The position numbers and the translations under genes were made by a program. A DNA stretch of 64,000 nt from Methanosarcinaceae archaeon UBA470. GTDB taxonomy: Archaea > Halobacteriota > Methanosarcinia > Methanosarcinales > Methanosarcinaceae. Location: positions 15,756 to 79,755 of the forward strand of contig DAKU01000147.1 in assembly GCA_002508425.1 (NCBI GenBank). Reading direction: 5' to 3'. The notes beneath the pieces are model-generated. The model made no database searches, was not told the DNA's origin, and saw only the letters and a list, made by a program, of their open reading frames with translations. Positions 36,555 through 44,937 of the stretch are shown here, one piece after another. Within the stretch, counting starts at the first letter, position 1, and every line of letters begins with the position of its first letter.

Positions 36555-37748
36555 TTAGAGGACAGCCTTTGCAAAGGCTGAGAATACCTTCAGCATTTGC
36601 TTTGACTTCCTTGGGTCAAGCATTTTCCGGATGAGCACTGAAGGATGGTCCATGTCTCCATATTCAGTTATTGTGTCCAAAATAGAAGGAGTGTTCATTG
36701 AACCCAACAGTTCATCCAATTCGTTATCATTAAGCCTTTTTATAAAATCATGGATCCTCATACCCATGCCAAGTTCTTTCCCAATGGCGGCTTTCCATTG
36801 TTTCTCATATTGTTGTAAACTGCCTGCAGAAGCATCATCTTCCAGGGAAGCTGCTACCTTTGCAGCGATCTTTGCACACAACGCACCTGTGTAAATACCG
36901 CCTCCTGAAGTAGGTTTTGTTTGCCCGGCAGCATCCCCTACTATTATTATACCATCCGCATAAGTCTTGTGCAGGGGTCCAATGGGTATGCCGCCAACTA
37001 CCATATCTGTTTGTCCGCCCGCATACCTGGAATTAATGTGTGGGTGATGTTGGAGCAGCCATTGAAGGCATTCATAAGGATTAGGACCATTGATAGAGTC
37101 GGTTGCCAGCCCAATCCTTGAAATGTTTTCATCTATTGGCACAGTCCAGGCAAAGAAACCAGGTACTCTGGAACCAACGAACAACTCCACAAAATCAGTA
37201 TTTTCAGAACGATATGGGGCTTCTATCTGTATGCCGGGCAAGATCCTCTGGACTCTTCCAAGACCTGCCATCTTTGCCATATTGCTACGTACTCCATCTG
37301 CGGCTATGATCACTTTAGACTGGATATTTCTCAAGTTCCCATTTTCAAGCACAGTGAGGGTTTGTAATTTATTACTGCGCTCAATCCCGATGGCACGTGT
37401 TCTAAGCATGACATCTACTCCAGTATCTGTTGCCATCCTGAAAAGTGTTCTATCGAACATTTTCCTCGACACTACATAGGCTTTAGTTTTGCCTCCATCT
37501 ATGGGTAGTGGCCTTTCAGAAGGCGGATGAACATAAGCTCCTTTTACTGAGTTGAGGACAAAGTCTTCAGAAGGCTTTAAATCACATTCTTTTACTGCAC
37601 GTGTGCTAAGCAGGCCGGTACATCCCACCGGTGAACCTATAAAAGCATGTTCTTCGACGAGCAGCACCTTTACTCCTTCCTGAGCTGCATAGCGTGCTGC
37701 TGTTGATCCAACAGGCCCTCCTCCTACAACAATGACATCGTACTGCAT
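36555..37748 (-). CDS. geranylgeranyl-reductase-family flavoprotein
   Basis: FAD-dependent enzyme of 397 residues. N-terminal Rossmann motif V-I-V-V-G-G-G-P-V-G-S-T-A-A, then GSPVGCTGLLSTRAV (the Cys-containing loop of the family), the second FAD motif IIVGDAAGQTKPTSGGGIYTG (18 of these matter) and a C-terminal helical cap. The archaeal relatives hydrogenate isoprenoid chains of membrane lipids (digeranylgeranylglycerophospholipid reductase). This could be that enzyme or a paralogue acting on a polyprenol or menaquinone-like substrate such as methanophenazine. The HAD gene ends 2 bases upstream, so the two form an operon. Confidence 0.82.
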   Translation of the reverse strand: MQYDVIVVGGGPVGSTAARYAAQEGVKVLLVEEHAFIGSPVGCTGLLSTRAVKECDLKPSEDFVLNSVKGAYVHPPSERPLPIDGGKTKAYVVSRKMFDRTLFRMATDTGVDVMLRTRAIGIERSNKLQTLTVLENGNLRNIQSKVIIAADGVRSNMAKMAGLGRVQRILPGIQIEAPYRSENTDFVELFVGSRVPGFFAWTVPIDENISRIGLATDSINGPNPYECLQWLLQHHPHINSRYAGGQTDMVVGGIPIGPLHKTYADGIIIVGDAAGQTKPTSGGGIYTGALCAKIAAKVAASLEDDASAGSLQQYEKQWKAAIGKELGMGMRIHDFIKRLNDNELDELLGSMNTPSILDTITEYGDMDHPSVLIRKMLDPRKSKQMLKVFSAFAKAVL

Positions 37749-37750
37749 AA

Positions 37751-38464
37751 TTATGCTCTTTTTCCAGGCTCTATTATGTCCAAGATTTCACTAATATTGT
37801 TCAATATAAAATCGGGAGACGTAGTTTCATGTTGTTTGTATGTATCGTTATTTCTGTCTCCGTAAGCTGCATAGGCTGTAAGCATCCCCAAAGTCTTTGA
37901 AGGTACAATGTCCCTACGCAGGCTGTCTCCCACGAAGAGAGTTTCACATGGCTGCAGTCCAAGTGATTCAAGAGCGAAAAGGAATGTTTTATGTGAAGGT
38001 TTACTTGAACCTGTGATGTCTGCGCAGAAGAGGGCATCCAGCCATTGTGAAAGACCGATCTTTTCAACCCTCTTTTTTGCGTTGGTACTGTGTGCATCGG
38101 TGAGTATTGCAATTTTTAGACCCATTTTCTTGAGTTCCCGGATAGTAGGGATGGCATTAGGATAAGGATCTACTGCTTTTAACTTCTCTGTTTCATATAT
38201 CTGACAGCACTCATCATATATGGACTGTGAGAATACTCCTATATCTGACATGTAGTCCTGGATATTGTTCCAGTTCTCAAATCCACGGCCTGGTCTTCTG
38301 AAGTATTGGAATAGATCAAGAGCTTCTCCGCATCCAATATGGTTCACGATCTCCTGGCAAGCTCTTGTCTTCGCTTCCACAAAATCAAAAAGCGTATTGT
38401 CCATATCAAACATGACGCATGTAAGGTCTTCAGTACTGATTACAGCCTGTGTTTCAAACTTCAT
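37751..38464 (-). CDS. HAD-superfamily phosphatase
   Basis: Hydrolase of 237 residues with the four HAD motifs: I C-V-M-F-D-M-D-N-T-L-F (Asp nucleophile), II A-I-L-T-D-A-H, III Lys in ITGSSKPSHKTF, and IV L-F-V-G-D-S-L-R-R-D-I. The helical cap lies between motifs I and II (about 40-105). Substrate unknown; small phosphorylated metabolites are typical. It is cotranscribed with the geranylgeranyl-reductase-like gene, with only 2 bases between. Confidence 0.88.
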   Translation of the reverse strand: MKFETQAVISTEDLTCVMFDMDNTLFDFVEAKTRACQEIVNHIGCGEALDLFQYFRRPGRGFENWNNIQDYMSDIGVFSQSIYDECCQIYETEKLKAVDPYPNAIPTIRELKKMGLKIAILTDAHSTNAKKRVEKIGLSQWLDALFCADITGSSKPSHKTFLFALESLGLQPCETLFVGDSLRRDIVPSKTLGMLTAYAAYGDRNNDTYKQHETTSPDFILNNISEILDIIEPGKRA

Positions 38465-38541
38465 GAATTTCCCCTTTCCATTTCAGGCTATGTCTAATAG
38501 TTAATCTATATTATAAATATGTATAATAGGCCAAGAGCGAG

Positions 38542-38564
38542 TTTTATATAGATCGAGTATATAT
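38542..38564 (+). promoter_or_regulatory. tandem TATA elements before a small ORF
   Basis: TTTTATATA (38542-38550) is followed by GTATATATTTA (about 38557-38567). Initiation 25 bases past the first would give a leader of about 30 bases to the small ORF at 38601. The divergent HAD gene starts about 80 bases to the left. Confidence 0.4.
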
Positions 38565-38600
38565 TTAGTGGTCATTATATATTCGATCGGTGATTATCAA

Positions 38601-38741
38601 ATGTCTCTCAAGACTATTGAACTCAATAGACAAAGTAATTCTGGAAAAATAAACGATCTACAAGCTCATGACTCATGTGAAAGAAAAGATGGGTTTTATT
38701 CCTCATGTGGACAAGCCTTTATTCGCGTACCCACCAAGTAA
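38601..38741 (+). CDS. small ORF of 46 residues, unknown
   Basis: The frame begins M-S-L-K-T-I-E-L-N-R-Q-S-N-S-G-K. GGTGA lies 8 bases before the ATG and TATA boxes lie further up. The peptide is hydrophilic with two cysteines (D-S-C-E-R and S-S-C-G-Q) and no membrane segment. No family recognised. The correctly placed promoter and ribosome-binding site argue that it is expressed. Confidence 0.4.
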   Translation: MSLKTIELNRQSNSGKINDLQAHDSCERKDGFYSSCGQAFIRVPTK

Positions 38742-38779
38742 ATTCTATTAGGTGTTTTGTCTGAATTTCATCCGAATAA

Positions 38780-39751
38780 TTAATTGAGGATGTTTGCCAA
38801 TTCTTTTTTCAATTCCTCTTTTGTAAATGAACTGTATCCATGGGTGGTTCCATTTACGGTATACATTGATTTTGGTTCGCTAGCCAATTCAAACGTTTTT
38901 TCAGCCATATCATAAGGAATTGTACTATCGTTAGTAGCATGGAACATGATCACTTTGCGGGGTGATATTGATGCTATGTAAGTTTCCGGATCAATAGATC
39001 TGTAGAACCTGTAAACATCTTCATCCACCATACTCTTATCAATAGAACCTGTTTGGTATCCTGATGTGCTGATTCCTACTACTCCTTTTATCTCAGAATC
39101 AAGAGCTGTTGCGATAATGGCAAATCTGCCACCATTACTAATTCCAAGCATGGCTATATTTTCAGGGTCCACTTCATTTTGATCTCTTAATACTTTAGCA
39201 GCCATGAGGGCATCATATATCATACTATATTCCACAGGTTCTTTTCCTTTTTCAAAAAGTTCCAGGTCTGCTTCCGGGTTAATGGCTCCCCGATTCCGCT
39301 GATCAATAGTGATCGTAGCATATCCCATATCTGCAAGGTCAGATGCAAGTCCCTGTTGATCTTCCTTAGTAACTCCTGCACCGGGAAGCACTACTATGCC
39401 AGGAACTTTTTCTTTAGATGGGGGAAAACGCATGAGACCTTGGATAATACCATCTGTGCTCCTGAATGTGATCCATTTGAGTATATTGCTGTTTTCTGTA
39501 GTATTACTATTGGTAATGGAATAATCTATCTTCTCTGGCATATCGTAGGACAGTTTGCCCTCATTAGAGACAGACCAGTCTTCAGAGGTGCGCATGTTGT
39601 GTAATATTCCTATAACTCCCGTGATTATCAGAACAACACCTATTCCAATTGCTATACTACGTAATTGTATGTTCTTATTGGCAGTTTGCAGGGCATTGCC
39701 TTTTATTTTTTTATTCTTTTTCATGTCATCTTCCAACTGGTCTTTCATCAT
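38780..39751 (-). CDS. membrane-anchored alpha/beta hydrolase
   Basis: Protein of 323 residues (a start at the internal Met at about residue 10 is possible). A basic N-terminus is followed by one membrane helix (about 33-50, S-I-A-I-G-I-G-V-V-L-I). An external alpha/beta-hydrolase domain has the oxyanion region V-V-L-P-G-A-G-V, nucleophile elbow G-I-S-N-G-G (Ser about 208), acid in H-A-T-N-D-S-T-I-P and catalytic His in T-T-H-G-Y-S. Dienelactone-hydrolase/peptidase S9-like. Substrate unknown. Monocistronic. Confidence 0.85.
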   Translation of the reverse strand: MMKDQLEDDMKKNKKIKGNALQTANKNIQLRSIAIGIGVVLIITGVIGILHNMRTSEDWSVSNEGKLSYDMPEKIDYSITNSNTTENSNILKWITFRSTDGIIQGLMRFPPSKEKVPGIVVLPGAGVTKEDQQGLASDLADMGYATITIDQRNRGAINPEADLELFEKGKEPVEYSMIYDALMAAKVLRDQNEVDPENIAMLGISNGGRFAIIATALDSEIKGVVGISTSGYQTGSIDKSMVDEDVYRFYRSIDPETYIASISPRKVIMFHATNDSTIPYDMAEKTFELASEPKSMYTVNGTTHGYSSFTKEELKKELANILN

Positions 39752-39897
39752 TCACTACTCTAAATACTTATATTGTTTCCCGCTGAAGCTGCAAGAGAGT
39801 TGCAATTATCTATAGTGTTACTCTTTTCAATTTATTCTTCTCCGTCGCATGATTTAATGTTAAAAACAAATTTTTAGGTGTAGAATAATATATATAT

Positions 39898-41817
39898 GTG
39901 AATGGAGAGTATGTTGATATCATGACAGTTGATCAAAAGCACAAAAAAGAGTATCTTCTGTCTGGAGGGTACGTTTCAGATGTTTTATCTGAAGGTACGT
40001 TCATTTTTTTTACAAATGGTACATTTCTTCCATTTGAGTCTATTAATTTGGGTTATTTTTGTACGTTGCATGAAAACTGTGCTGTAAGATCGGATGCAGT
40101 ACCAGATCTATGTAATAATATCAAGTGGCCTTTTCATATACGAATGCCTGCAGCAGCAAAAGGCATTACAGATGTTATGTCCGGTAGGGAAGCGTATTTC
40201 GGATTAGAATATTCATATGAAGGACAAGAAGGCATTTGCTGGTTCTTTATGAAAGTCTTTCCTCTATCTAGCAACTTTCCAAGCCCCGTATTTGTGTGTA
40301 ATATGGATATCACGGAACGCAAGTCTGCAGAAATGGAAATGAGTATACTCAAGAACATGGCGAAACAGTCCATGGACAGTATGATCTACCTGGACAGAGA
40401 GTTTCGGATATTATATGTGAATAAAGCTGCAGAAGATCTTTTTGGTTGGAAGTTAGAGGAGTTGAAAGGCAAATCACTTGATCTTTTAGAAGTGGACTGT
40501 CTCAGTGAAGAAATAAAGGGTAAATTAAAAGATATCTTATTTAATGGCGGAAGGCATTCCATCGAATCTTTGTCCAAAAAAAAAGAAGGTACTACTTTCT
40601 TTTGTGAATTGGATTTTTCTCCATTTTTTGATGATGCTGGAAATATGTGTGGTTTTCTCAGCTCACAGCGGGATCTTACTCAATGGAAGCTTGCAGAAGT
40701 AACCTTAAAAGAAAGTGAAGAAAAATTCCAGGCTCTGTATGAGAACATTCCTAGTGGTACTCTAATCATTGGACGGGATTATATTATTGAGGACGTCAAT
40801 CATAAAACTTGTGAGATCACGGGTTATTCAAGGGAAGAACTTGTAGGCCAGTTATGTGATATTCTGTGTCCAAAGGGATCTAATTCTAAAAAATGTCCTA
40901 TATGGGTTGAAGGACTTAATGGATTTCAAGGTATGGATACTACTATTAAATGCAAGGATGGCAGAAAGAATCCAATTCTCAAGAATACGAAAAGGATCAA
41001 CATTCACGGTAAACAATATATCCTTGAGAGCTTTCAGGATATCAATGAACGTAAACAGGCAGAAGAGGCAATGTTACACGCGAAGCTGGTGGCAGAGGAG
41101 GCTAGCAAGACAAAGTCCGAGTTCCTGGCGAATATGAGTCATGAACTGAGAACCCCACTTAACTCTATAATTGGTTTTTCTCAGATGTTGCATGAAGGGA
41201 CATTTGGAGATGTGAATGAAAAGCAAGATAAATATGTTCTTAACATCTTAAACAGTGGGAAACATTTACTACACCTAATCAATACAATATTAGATCTTTC
41301 TAAGGTAGAAGCAGGAAAAATGGAATTGTATTGTGAAACTTTTTATATCCAAGAGGTATTGCAAGATTTAAGGATGATCATACATCCTATGGCAATTAGG
41401 AAGAACATTCGATTTGAGATAAATGAGCTTACTAGTAATGCACAGCTATGTCTAGATAAGACAAAATTCAGACAAATAATGTATAACTTGCTTGATAACG
41501 CGGTAAAATTTACTCCATCTGAGGGATTAGTAACACTTACTGTAGAACTTGTTGATACTGAATTCCGAGCATCTATCTCAGACACCGGTATCGGAATCCC
41601 TCAACATGCTATAGATACTATATTCAAACCATTCAAGCAAGTTGATTCTTCCACTTCAAGGCTTTACGGTGGTACTGGACTGGGGCTTGCACTTGTAAAA
41701 GAGTTTGTGGGAATGCACAAAGGCAAAGTATGGGTGGAAAGTGAGGAAGGCAATGGGTCTACTTTCAAATTAATCCTTCCACAACAAGAACCATACAAAA
41801 AGGAAGTTTGCTCTTGA
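39898..41817 (+). CDS. multi-PAS sensor histidine kinase
   Basis: Cytosolic sensor kinase of 639 residues. GTG 39898 is the longest start. ATG 39922 (M-T-V-D-Q-K) has GGAGAG upstream at a slightly long spacing and may be the real one. Residues 1-140 are a divergent PAS-like domain ending N-M-D-I-T-E-R-K. PAS 2 is at about 145-265 (D-S-M-I-Y-L-D-R-E-F) and PAS 3 at about 275-390 (NIPSGTLIIGRDYIIEDV; it has a CPKGSNSKKCP insert). Then HisKA TKSEFLANMSHELRTPLN and HATPase motifs NLLDNAVKFTP, DTGIGIP and YGGTGLGLALVKEF. The architecture resembles the other PAS kinase encoded in this window. No receiver gene nearby. Confidence 0.88.
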   Translation: MNGEYVDIMTVDQKHKKEYLLSGGYVSDVLSEGTFIFFTNGTFLPFESINLGYFCTLHENCAVRSDAVPDLCNNIKWPFHIRMPAAAKGITDVMSGREAYFGLEYSYEGQEGICWFFMKVFPLSSNFPSPVFVCNMDITERKSAEMEMSILKNMAKQSMDSMIYLDREFRILYVNKAAEDLFGWKLEELKGKSLDLLEVDCLSEEIKGKLKDILFNGGRHSIESLSKKKEGTTFFCELDFSPFFDDAGNMCGFLSSQRDLTQWKLAEVTLKESEEKFQALYENIPSGTLIIGRDYIIEDVNHKTCEITGYSREELVGQLCDILCPKGSNSKKCPIWVEGLNGFQGMDTTIKCKDGRKNPILKNTKRINIHGKQYILESFQDINERKQAEEAMLHAKLVAEEASKTKSEFLANMSHELRTPLNSIIGFSQMLHEGTFGDVNEKQDKYVLNILNSGKHLLHLINTILDLSKVEAGKMELYCETFYIQEVLQDLRMIIHPMAIRKNIRFEINELTSNAQLCLDKTKFRQIMYNLLDNAVKFTPSEGLVTLTVELVDTEFRASISDTGIGIPQHAIDTIFKPFKQVDSSTSRLYGGTGLGLALVKEFVGMHKGKVWVESEEGNGSTFKLILPQQEPYKKEVCS

Positions 41818-42409
41818 AAATAAAATCTAAAGTAGGTTTTCTTAAGAGCCTATTTTTGAAAAGTAGCTCTCGTGTAAAGTGAATTATAATTATCAATAAT
41901 TACAATTCTCCAAAAAGATTATTTATTAAAATTTTATTTATATATCATAACAATGTTTTCCTTTTATGCTTGAAAAATACTGGTCACTATTCCTTGTGGC
42001 AGCTATTGGACTGATAATTGTTGAATATTCTTATCTGGGAATCGGATTGTCCTTTGTGGGTTTCGCTTTAGCGAGGCACAAAGAAGATTATGTGCACATG
42101 GACACATTCCTCCTAGATTTACAAAAACACTAGTCTGTGAAGTCCATGTCAGTATCCAGTAAATAACAGATATGATAGCATGTAGTACTTGTGAGCCACT
42201 AATCCATAGCAAGTCAATAAAGTTACTACATCGGGATAACCAGTCTGATTCTTCTTTTAAAAGGCAATTGTTATCCATACATATTCCTGCTGGATACATC
42301 ATGTCTGCCTAAAGGTGGCTTTTTAGAAGTGGTTAGCAGGAGCATGTTGTACGAATATAAGATAAGTGAAATAAACAGCAACAGCTTAGAACTATTAAAT
42401 GTTTTTCAA
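41818..42409. other. intergenic region between sensor kinase and tRNA-Arg
   Basis: A 592-base gap. It holds a weak stem (AGAGC 41845-41849 with GCTCT 41866-41870) after the kinase gene, an AT-rich promoter-like segment (about 41925-41950) and a possible 55-codon membrane ORF. The remainder (42134-42409) shows nothing I can support. Confidence 0.4.
41966..42133 (+). CDS. possible small membrane protein of 55 residues
   Basis: The frame M-L-E-K-Y-W-S-L-F-L-V-A-A-I-G-L-I-I gives one long hydrophobic stretch (about 5-40) with basic A-R-H-K after it, then a polar tail. There is no ribosome-binding site. TTTATATATCAT about 25 bases upstream suits leaderless transcription. No family recognised. Confidence 0.35.
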   Translation: MLEKYWSLFLVAAIGLIIVEYSYLGIGLSFVGFALARHKEDYVHMDTFLLDLQKH

Positions 42410-42481
42410 CGGACCTGCCGGGACTCGAACCCGGGTTCTAAGCTCCGGAGGCTTAAGTGATATCCGCTACACTACAGGTCC
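42410..42481 (-). tRNA. tRNA-Arg (anticodon CCG)
   Basis: Cloverleaf on the minus strand: acceptor GGACCTG/CAGGTCC, D arm with TAGCGGA, anticodon stem TAAGC/GCTTA with loop CTCCGGA (anticodon CCG reads CGG), T arm GGGTTCGAGTCCC. Discriminator G, no intron, CCA not encoded. It lies 64 bases downstream of the helicase stop, on the same strand. Confidence 0.93.
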
Positions 42482-42545
42482 AGAGAGTGAATACCGATAA
42501 GGTATTCATCACTGATAAATGTGCTGTTGGTGTTATTTTCAGAGG

Positions 42546-43808
42546 TCAGCGGCCTCTTGAAGGGCGCTGACTCCTTGGTCCAGATCGTTGTTTGTTCTGT
42601 GGCCGTGGCCTATCTCCAGCTCCACGCTGTTTCCTTGGAGCGGGTTTTGCTGCATCACCTGTGGCATTTTTAGCTTTCTCTGAGTGATAGTGGTGCTCTG
42701 CAACCTCTATTTCCTGACGTGTGAGCTTTTCAATGCTTCGGAGGTAATCACGCTCATCTGCCGCACAGAATGAATAAGCTGTACCATCTGATCCTGCTCT
42801 TGCAGTACGTCCTATGCGATGCACATAATTCTCAGGTTCATTAGGAAGATCGTAATTTACAACGTGGGATATATCCTCAATATCAATTCCACGTGCAGCA
42901 ATATCTGTTGCTACTAATACTCTTAAATTTCCGGACCTGAAGTCATCCATAGCTTTAGTTCGCTGGTTCTGCGATTTATTTCCATGAATTGCGTCTGCTT
43001 CGATCTTATTCTTGTTAAGCATTAAGGCTATTTTGTTCGCACGGTGTTTTGTGCGAGTGAATACTAAAACACACTTTAAATGCTTATGTTGCAGAAGACC
43101 AAGCAAGAGATTATCTTTGTTTTCCTGGTCCACAAAGAAAATGAATTGATCTATTTTTTCTACTGTTGTTGCCTGCGGGGAAACTTCCACATGTACGGGG
43201 CTGGTAAGAAGTTTCCGGGCAAGTTCTGCTATCTGCGGGGACATAGTAGCAGAGAAGAAAAGTGATTGCCTTTTTACAGGAAGTAAAGAAACTATCTTGT
43301 ACACGTCTTTGATAAATCCCATGTCTAACATTCTATCGGCTTCATCAAGTACAAAGAACTCAACACCATTTAGTTTTACGTATCCTTGGTCTATGAGGTC
43401 AAGAAGTCTTCCAGGGGTAGCTATAAGAACGTCAACACCTTGGGAAAGGGCTTTCACCTGAGGTCCCTGTCCTACACCACCAAATACAACAGTGTGTCTG
43501 AATCTTATGAATTTTCCATAAGCGGAAAAACTGTCTCCAATCTGCGCTGCAAGTTCCCTCGTTGGTGCAAGTACAAGTACCCGTGGTAGTCCAGGTTTGG
43601 AGGGTTTATGGACATCTGATATTTTTTGGAGTATGGGTAATACGAATGCTGCAGTTTTGCCTGTACCGGTCTGGGCAATACCTATAAGGTCTCTGTTTTC
43701 CAATAGGTGCGGTATAGCTTGTGTTTGTATAGGTGTAGGAGTGGTATATCCTTCGTTTTCAAGTGCTCTTTGAAGTGATTTTTTGAGCTTTAGGTTTTCA
43801 AATGACAT
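42546..43808 (-). CDS. deaD: DEAD-box ATP-dependent RNA helicase
   Basis: RNA helicase of 420 residues. Q motif T-P-T-P-I-Q, I AQTGTGKT, Ia PTRELAAQ, Ib TPGRLLDL, II D-E-A-D, III S-A-T, IV VLVFTRTKHRA, V VATDIAARGIDI, VI HRIGRTARAG. The C-terminal 45 residues are basic (RKQRGAGDRPRP onward), typical of the RNA-binding tail in cold-response helicases. The M. burtonii homologue is known as a low-temperature-regulated gene with a long structured 5' leader, and a comparable leader is visible here. tRNA-Arg lies just downstream. Confidence 0.95.
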   Translation of the reverse strand: MSFENLKLKKSLQRALENEGYTTPTPIQTQAIPHLLENRDLIGIAQTGTGKTAAFVLPILQKISDVHKPSKPGLPRVLVLAPTRELAAQIGDSFSAYGKFIRFRHTVVFGGVGQGPQVKALSQGVDVLIATPGRLLDLIDQGYVKLNGVEFFVLDEADRMLDMGFIKDVYKIVSLLPVKRQSLFFSATMSPQIAELARKLLTSPVHVEVSPQATTVEKIDQFIFFVDQENKDNLLLGLLQHKHLKCVLVFTRTKHRANKIALMLNKNKIEADAIHGNKSQNQRTKAMDDFRSGNLRVLVATDIAARGIDIEDISHVVNYDLPNEPENYVHRIGRTARAGSDGTAYSFCAADERDYLRSIEKLTRQEIEVAEHHYHSEKAKNATGDAAKPAPRKQRGAGDRPRPQNKQRSGPRSQRPSRGR

Positions 43809-43945
43809 TTTACCTCTTGATTTGATTTTACACAGAAATTAGTATAGTTTCAGACTCAAATTCAGGATAAATCAATTAAAGTGATGATCTTGTAAAATGC
43901 TCATTGCAGAGCTTCACTTTAATCTCACAAATGTGATATATTTCC
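43809..43945 (-). promoter_or_regulatory. promoter and structured 5' leader of the RNA helicase gene
   Basis: On the minus strand GGAAATATATC (43935-43945) is a TATA box placing initiation near 43912-43918, so the leader is about 105-115 bases. A perfect 10-base inverted repeat, ATTAAAGTGA (43875-43884) with TCACTTTAAT (43914-43923), encloses an inner GCTC/GAGC stem. The hairpin sits at or just inside the 5' end of the leader. Helicase autoregulation or cold control of message stability is an inference by analogy. Confidence 0.5.
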
Positions 43946-44261
43946 AGAACAAAAGAACCAAGTTCTTAATATTATTGCTATCTCTTTTTTTCTGTGTACG
44001 AATAAATTTGATTATTATTTCGGCTAATTCTAATGAATGATTGCATTGAACGACTTTTTATTATTTTAATCTATTTGCGACTCAAAGACAAGGCAAATTT
44101 TGTAATCTCTTAAAATTACAGGTATACTTTCTACTTACCTATAATTATTCGTTACCATTCGACTATGGACTCTTAATATCTGCAAGATACTGATCTCATA
44201 TCTCGAATAGCATCAAAAAGAATATTAACTTAAGAATATTAGTAGAAGTTGGAGGATTATC
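43946..44261. other. AT-rich gap with tandem repeat before the CDGSH gene
   Basis: No ORF supported. Just before the CDGSH gene, AAGAATATTA occurs twice (44218-44227 and 44232-44241), 14 bases apart, possibly a regulator site or part of the promoter. The ribosome-binding site GGAGGA follows at 44251-44256. The left part (43946-44210) is AT-rich without clear structure. Confidence 0.4.
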
Positions 44262-44483
44262 ATGACCCATACAGAAAAGACTGTATCTCACAGGAAAGCG
44301 TCCGTAGAGATAAGTAAAAATGGTCCTTATATAGTAAAGAATATGGATAATTTCATCAATTCACAAGGGGTTTCTTTAGCAACTCAGCCTGTAATGGCTT
44401 TGTGCAGATGCGGTGGGTCGAATAACAAACCCTTCTGTGATGGCACACACAGCTCTATTAATTTCGAAGATGATCAGAACTAG
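44262..44483 (+). CDS. CDGSH iron-sulfur domain protein
   Basis: Small [2Fe-2S] protein of 73 residues. The signature C-R-C-G-G-S-N-N-K-P-F-C-D-G-T-H (about 47-62) supplies the three-Cys one-His cluster ligands. The N-terminal strands (ISKNGPYIVKNMDNF) are typical of archaeal members. It probably handles redox or cluster transfer. Strong ribosome-binding site GGAGGA. Convergent with the DUF1641/oxidoreductase pair and shares a bidirectional terminator with it. Confidence 0.92.
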   Translation: MTHTEKTVSHRKASVEISKNGPYIVKNMDNFINSQGVSLATQPVMALCRCGGSNNKPFCDGTHSSINFEDDQN

Positions 44484-44531
44484 ATAAGTCTGTTCATTAT
44501 ATTTTATTGGGTTACAGTTTGAATAAAGGGG

Positions 44532-44554
44532 AAAAAGCTCTTTCAGAGCTTTTT
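44532..44554. terminator. bidirectional terminator
   Basis: The palindrome AAAAAGCTCT-TTC-AGAGCTTTTT between the convergent CDGSH and DUF1641 genes, with A and T runs serving both strands. Confidence 0.7.
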
Positions 44555-44556
44555 TT

Positions 44557-44925
44557 TCAAGTATCTTTTGTTGCTCTTCCCATGGCTTTGAGTAACTCTA
44601 TTGTTATACCCATCCCTCTTTGAAAGTCTTCATTTCCCATTTCTCTGAGAAGACCTGTAATGCCAATTTTATGCGGATCTATTAATGCTTTATCGAGCTG
44701 TGGATCTTGAATAGCTCTTTCCATTACGTCAACAAAATCTGTACTCATTATTGCATTGGTTATCTTTAACACGGTTGACATCAGTCGTGCAATACCATGG
44801 GCTGTCTCATCGTTTATATAGTTCTGCAGCATACCTACTGTCCGCGCAAGGTCCAGAATAGCTTCAATATCAGTTGGTGTCATTTCAATTCCTGATATCT
44901 TGTCTGTATTGTTTTCGCCTGTCAT
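44557..44925 (-). CDS. DUF1641 protein
   Basis: Helical protein of 122 residues, family DUF1641/COG2427. It contains the family pattern around ILDLARTVGMLQNYIND and a C-terminal GLLREMGNEDFQRGMGI. Usually found next to sulfide:quinone-oxidoreductase-like flavoproteins, as here (12 bases after that gene), and thought to be an accessory subunit. Function unproven. Confidence 0.82.
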   Translation of the reverse strand: MTGENNTDKISGIEMTPTDIEAILDLARTVGMLQNYINDETAHGIARLMSTVLKITNAIMSTDFVDVMERAIQDPQLDKALIDPHKIGITGLLREMGNEDFQRGMGITIELLKAMGRATKDT

Positions 44926-44937
44926 ATTCCTGCCTCC

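Noticed and set aside
42003..42302. 99-codon minus-strand frame between sensor kinase and tRNA-Arg
   Set aside because: No ribosome-binding site and overlaps the better plus-strand membrane ORF; residue mix looks random.
42410..42481. Intron in tRNA-Arg
   Set aside because: The cloverleaf closes without extra bases in the anticodon loop.
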